From: an uncultured Planctomycetaceae bacterium
GTDB lineage: Bacteria; Planctomycetota; Planctomycetia; Pirellulales; Pirellulaceae
Length of the DNA stretch: 7,534 bases
NCBI GenBank assembly: GCA_903921945.1
Contig: CAIXSC010000705.1
Location: 1 to 7,534, forward strand
Direction: 5' to 3'
Within the stretch, counting starts at the first letter, position 1, and each line of letters starts with the position of its first letter. The position numbers were made by a program, and so were the translations under genes. Positions 6,303 through 7,534 of this stretch are shown piece after piece. The notes under the pieces are model-generated. The model had not been told where the DNA came from. It searched no databases and saw only the letters and a program-made list of their open reading frames with translations.

Positions 6303-6763
6303 GGCACGTTTTTTGGGCCCTCAGCCACGCAGCCACGGGCTATGTCCCGATGACTGTGGGTGGTAGGCCAGCGAGCGATTCGAGGCTCGGAACGTTGTTT
6401 CAAAGCAGACATATCCCTGACTTCGCCTTTTCCAAGGAAGAAAGGCGTAGGCCCGCTTGGCGCAAGTGCTTGCGGTGGCAATACTGCCCCCAAATGGGCG
6501 GTCGGTTCTGGCTCTGCATCGTCGGCTCCGGCCCAGGGTTGGACGGAACCGTGAGCCAACTTTCTTGGTTGCCACGGGACCGAAGGCGCCAGTCGTTTGG
6601 CCATTGCAGCACGGCCGATCGATTTTCTGCATCGTAGGCAACGATTGTGCGTTGCAGGAATTTCCGCCTCGGACTACGCTCACCATACGGGTCTCCACCA
6701 ACACCGAGGGCCAGCTGGTAAGAATAGAAGGACTGGACCGCGAGGAAGGATTGGGAAAGCACA
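6303..6763. other. Right flank, part 1: no convincing gene
   Basis: GC content falls to the mid-50s % here. Several overlapping frames of 60-150 codons are open on both strands, but none has a clear ribosome binding site or a recognisable protein pattern, and they contradict each other. The least poor is a plus-strand TTG-start frame, 6457-6777, whose end overlaps the 79-aa gene at 6764 by 14 bases. I treat this stretch as non-coding or decayed. Confidence 0.5.
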
Positions 6764-7003
6764 ATGAACCAACTTGAATGTCGCCTCACCGAGCTTCTTG
6801 AGTGGGCTGACGCCTGCCTTGGTGAATCCGCGACAGACTATTGCAAGGCAGCTATCGAACGCGCGCGGCAAGACGGCACGCTTACGCTGGAGAATTTCGA
6901 TTTGTTTGCCGAGGAGGTTCGAAGGGCAGCGATCGATGTCGCCTACGGCGGCCAGCTTTCGCTCTTGGCTAACTCCGGTGAGAATAGGACTTCACGCGAG
7001 TAG
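6764..7003 (+). CDS. Small hypothetical protein (79 aa)
   Basis: I do not recognise it. The protein begins MNQLECRLTELLEWADACLG and has balanced charged and hydrophobic spacing suggesting three or four amphipathic helices. Cys6, Cys18 and Cys27 do not form a known metal motif. There is no signal peptide or membrane segment. An in-frame stop at 6725-6727 rules out a longer N-terminus. The ribosome binding site is weak: GGGAAAG ends only 4 bases before the ATG, and AAGGA is 13 bases away. It is oriented away from the cytochrome group. The composition looks more like a real small protein than any other frame in this flank. Confidence 0.45.
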   Translation: MNQLECRLTELLEWADACLGESATDYCKAAIERARQDGTLTLENFDLFAEEVRRAAIDVAYGGQLSLLANSGENRTSRE

Positions 7004-7414
7004 CCACCCACCTTCCGGAAAACGTGATCGCGACATTCGGCACCAGCTTTCGGGGCTAGGCAAAAGACCTCAGTCGACGGTGTTGGTAGAGGCGTTTTTC
7101 GCAAGCATGTTTGTGCACAGGGTAACAATGCCTGCGTCCTCGTATCTCAAGTCCGATCACCCAAGTCTTGCAATTCTTCAGCTACGGTAAGATTCTCGCG
7201 TCTGCTGTCGCGTGAAGTCCGCCGTGAACCTCCCGAGCCACCGTGTACCCCGCGGTTTTCTGATGGATTCAGCCACGGAGAACGCGCTCGTGTCCACTGC
7301 CACCGCCAGCCTCCTTTGCATCGACAGCGTGAACGCCTCAAACTGTCGGTCGCTCGCCTGAGGAGGGGTTGCTGACGCACCGACGGTCGCCACCGTCCGC
7401 CGCCCACGAGATTT
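7004..7414. other. Right flank, part 2: no clear gene
   Basis: Nothing here is convincing. A minus-strand frame, 7178-7429 (83 codons, beginning MALLLKSRGRRTVATVGASA), has fairly high third-position GC and could be a small gene or a remnant, but no ribosome binding site precedes it. A longer minus frame in another phase (7147-7467) covers the same DNA and is rich in Arg, Ser and Trp, as spurious frames usually are. I saw no strong terminator hairpin. Confidence 0.45.
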
Positions 7415-7427
7415 GAGGAGCAATGCC

Positions 7428-7475
7428 ATGATTCATTGGATGTATCTTCCGTCATCGAGGAGGTCAATTCTCTAA
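7428..7475 (+). CDS. Possible 15-aa mini-ORF / leader peptide
   Basis: GAGGAG (7415-7420) lies 7 bases before ATG at 7428, near-ideal spacing. The frame encodes MIHWMYLPSSRRSIL and stops with TAA at 7473-7475. Forty-two bases later a GTG with a GGAG site begins a frame that leaves the window. The arrangement is compatible with a leader peptide ahead of a gene, but a frame this short can arise by chance. No run of regulatory amino-acid codons or attenuator hairpin is visible. Confidence 0.25.
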   Translation: MIHWMYLPSSRRSIL

Positions 7476-7517
7476 TACGACACCGTTCGTTTAATATTCC
7501 GGACGGAGAGTCGAATC

Positions 7518-7534
7518 GTGGAGCTGATCGTGGA
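7518..7534 (+). CDS. Possible start of a gene cut by the window edge
   Basis: The last 17 bases read GTG GAG CTG ATC GTG GA, that is MELIV before the window ends. GGAG at 7505-7508 stands 9 bases upstream, an acceptable ribosome binding site. Only five codons are visible, so the product cannot be judged and the call may be wrong. Confidence 0.2.

Noticed and set aside
6457..6777. 106-codon plus-strand frame overlapping the 79-aa gene
   Set aside because: TTG start, no ribosome binding site, an in-frame stop immediately upstream, and equally long competing minus-strand frames. Kept only as a weak possibility because its end overlaps the next start.
7178..7429. 83-codon minus-strand frame in the right flank
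   Set aside because: Its composition is moderately protein-like but there is no ribosome binding site and no recognisable family. A different minus frame is open over the same DNA.

Overview
The window looks like chromosomal DNA from a member of the Planctomycetota (probably Pirellulales-like), with a sequencing artefact at its left end. The organism call rests on the large minus-strand gene. It joins a membrane-bound-dehydrogenase-type beta-propeller, HEAT-like repeats and a C-terminal CxxCH heme domain, an architecture typical of Planctomycetes and other PVC bacteria. Its two upstream neighbours also read like planctomycete proteins. GC content is high (mid-60s %, judged by eye) across the gene block and visibly lower on both flanks.

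Layout. Bases 1-57 are Illumina P5/TruSeq adapter with an 8-base index, so this is a contig end carrying untrimmed library sequence. Bases 58-501 hold no convincing gene. They do contain two perfect inverted repeats and a 20-base stretch that resembles the 3' end of a tRNA. Bases 502-620 carry a minus-strand tRNA-Ser(GCU) followed at once by a strong hairpin terminator. Bases 621-790 are a short intergenic gap with a possible tRNA promoter.

Bases 791-6202 hold three minus-strand genes. In transcription order they are a 191-aa conserved protein of unknown function with three N-terminal cysteines, a 334-aa lipoprotein with a LolA/LolB-like look, and the ~1236-aa secreted multidomain c-type cytochrome. 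The first two overlap by 16 bp and are surely co-translated. The third follows after a 136-bp gap, so it may be in the same transcript or have its own promoter. A candidate promoter lies at 6274-6302.

Bases 6203-7534 are mostly non-coding or decayed in appearance. They hold one plausible small plus-strand gene (79 aa), a 15-codon mini-ORF behind a very good ribosome binding site, and a possible gene start running off the right edge.

How the genes work together is inferred. The lipoprotein and the cytochrome both carry export signals and probably act in the cell envelope. The cytochrome would oxidise an unknown substrate, possibly a carbohydrate, at its propeller and pass electrons to its own heme. 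I found no CRISPR array, toxin-antitoxin pair, transposase, phage gene or defence island. The most unusual items are the adapter, the in-frame 15-bp minisatellite in the cytochrome gene, and the tRNA-like fragment on the left flank.
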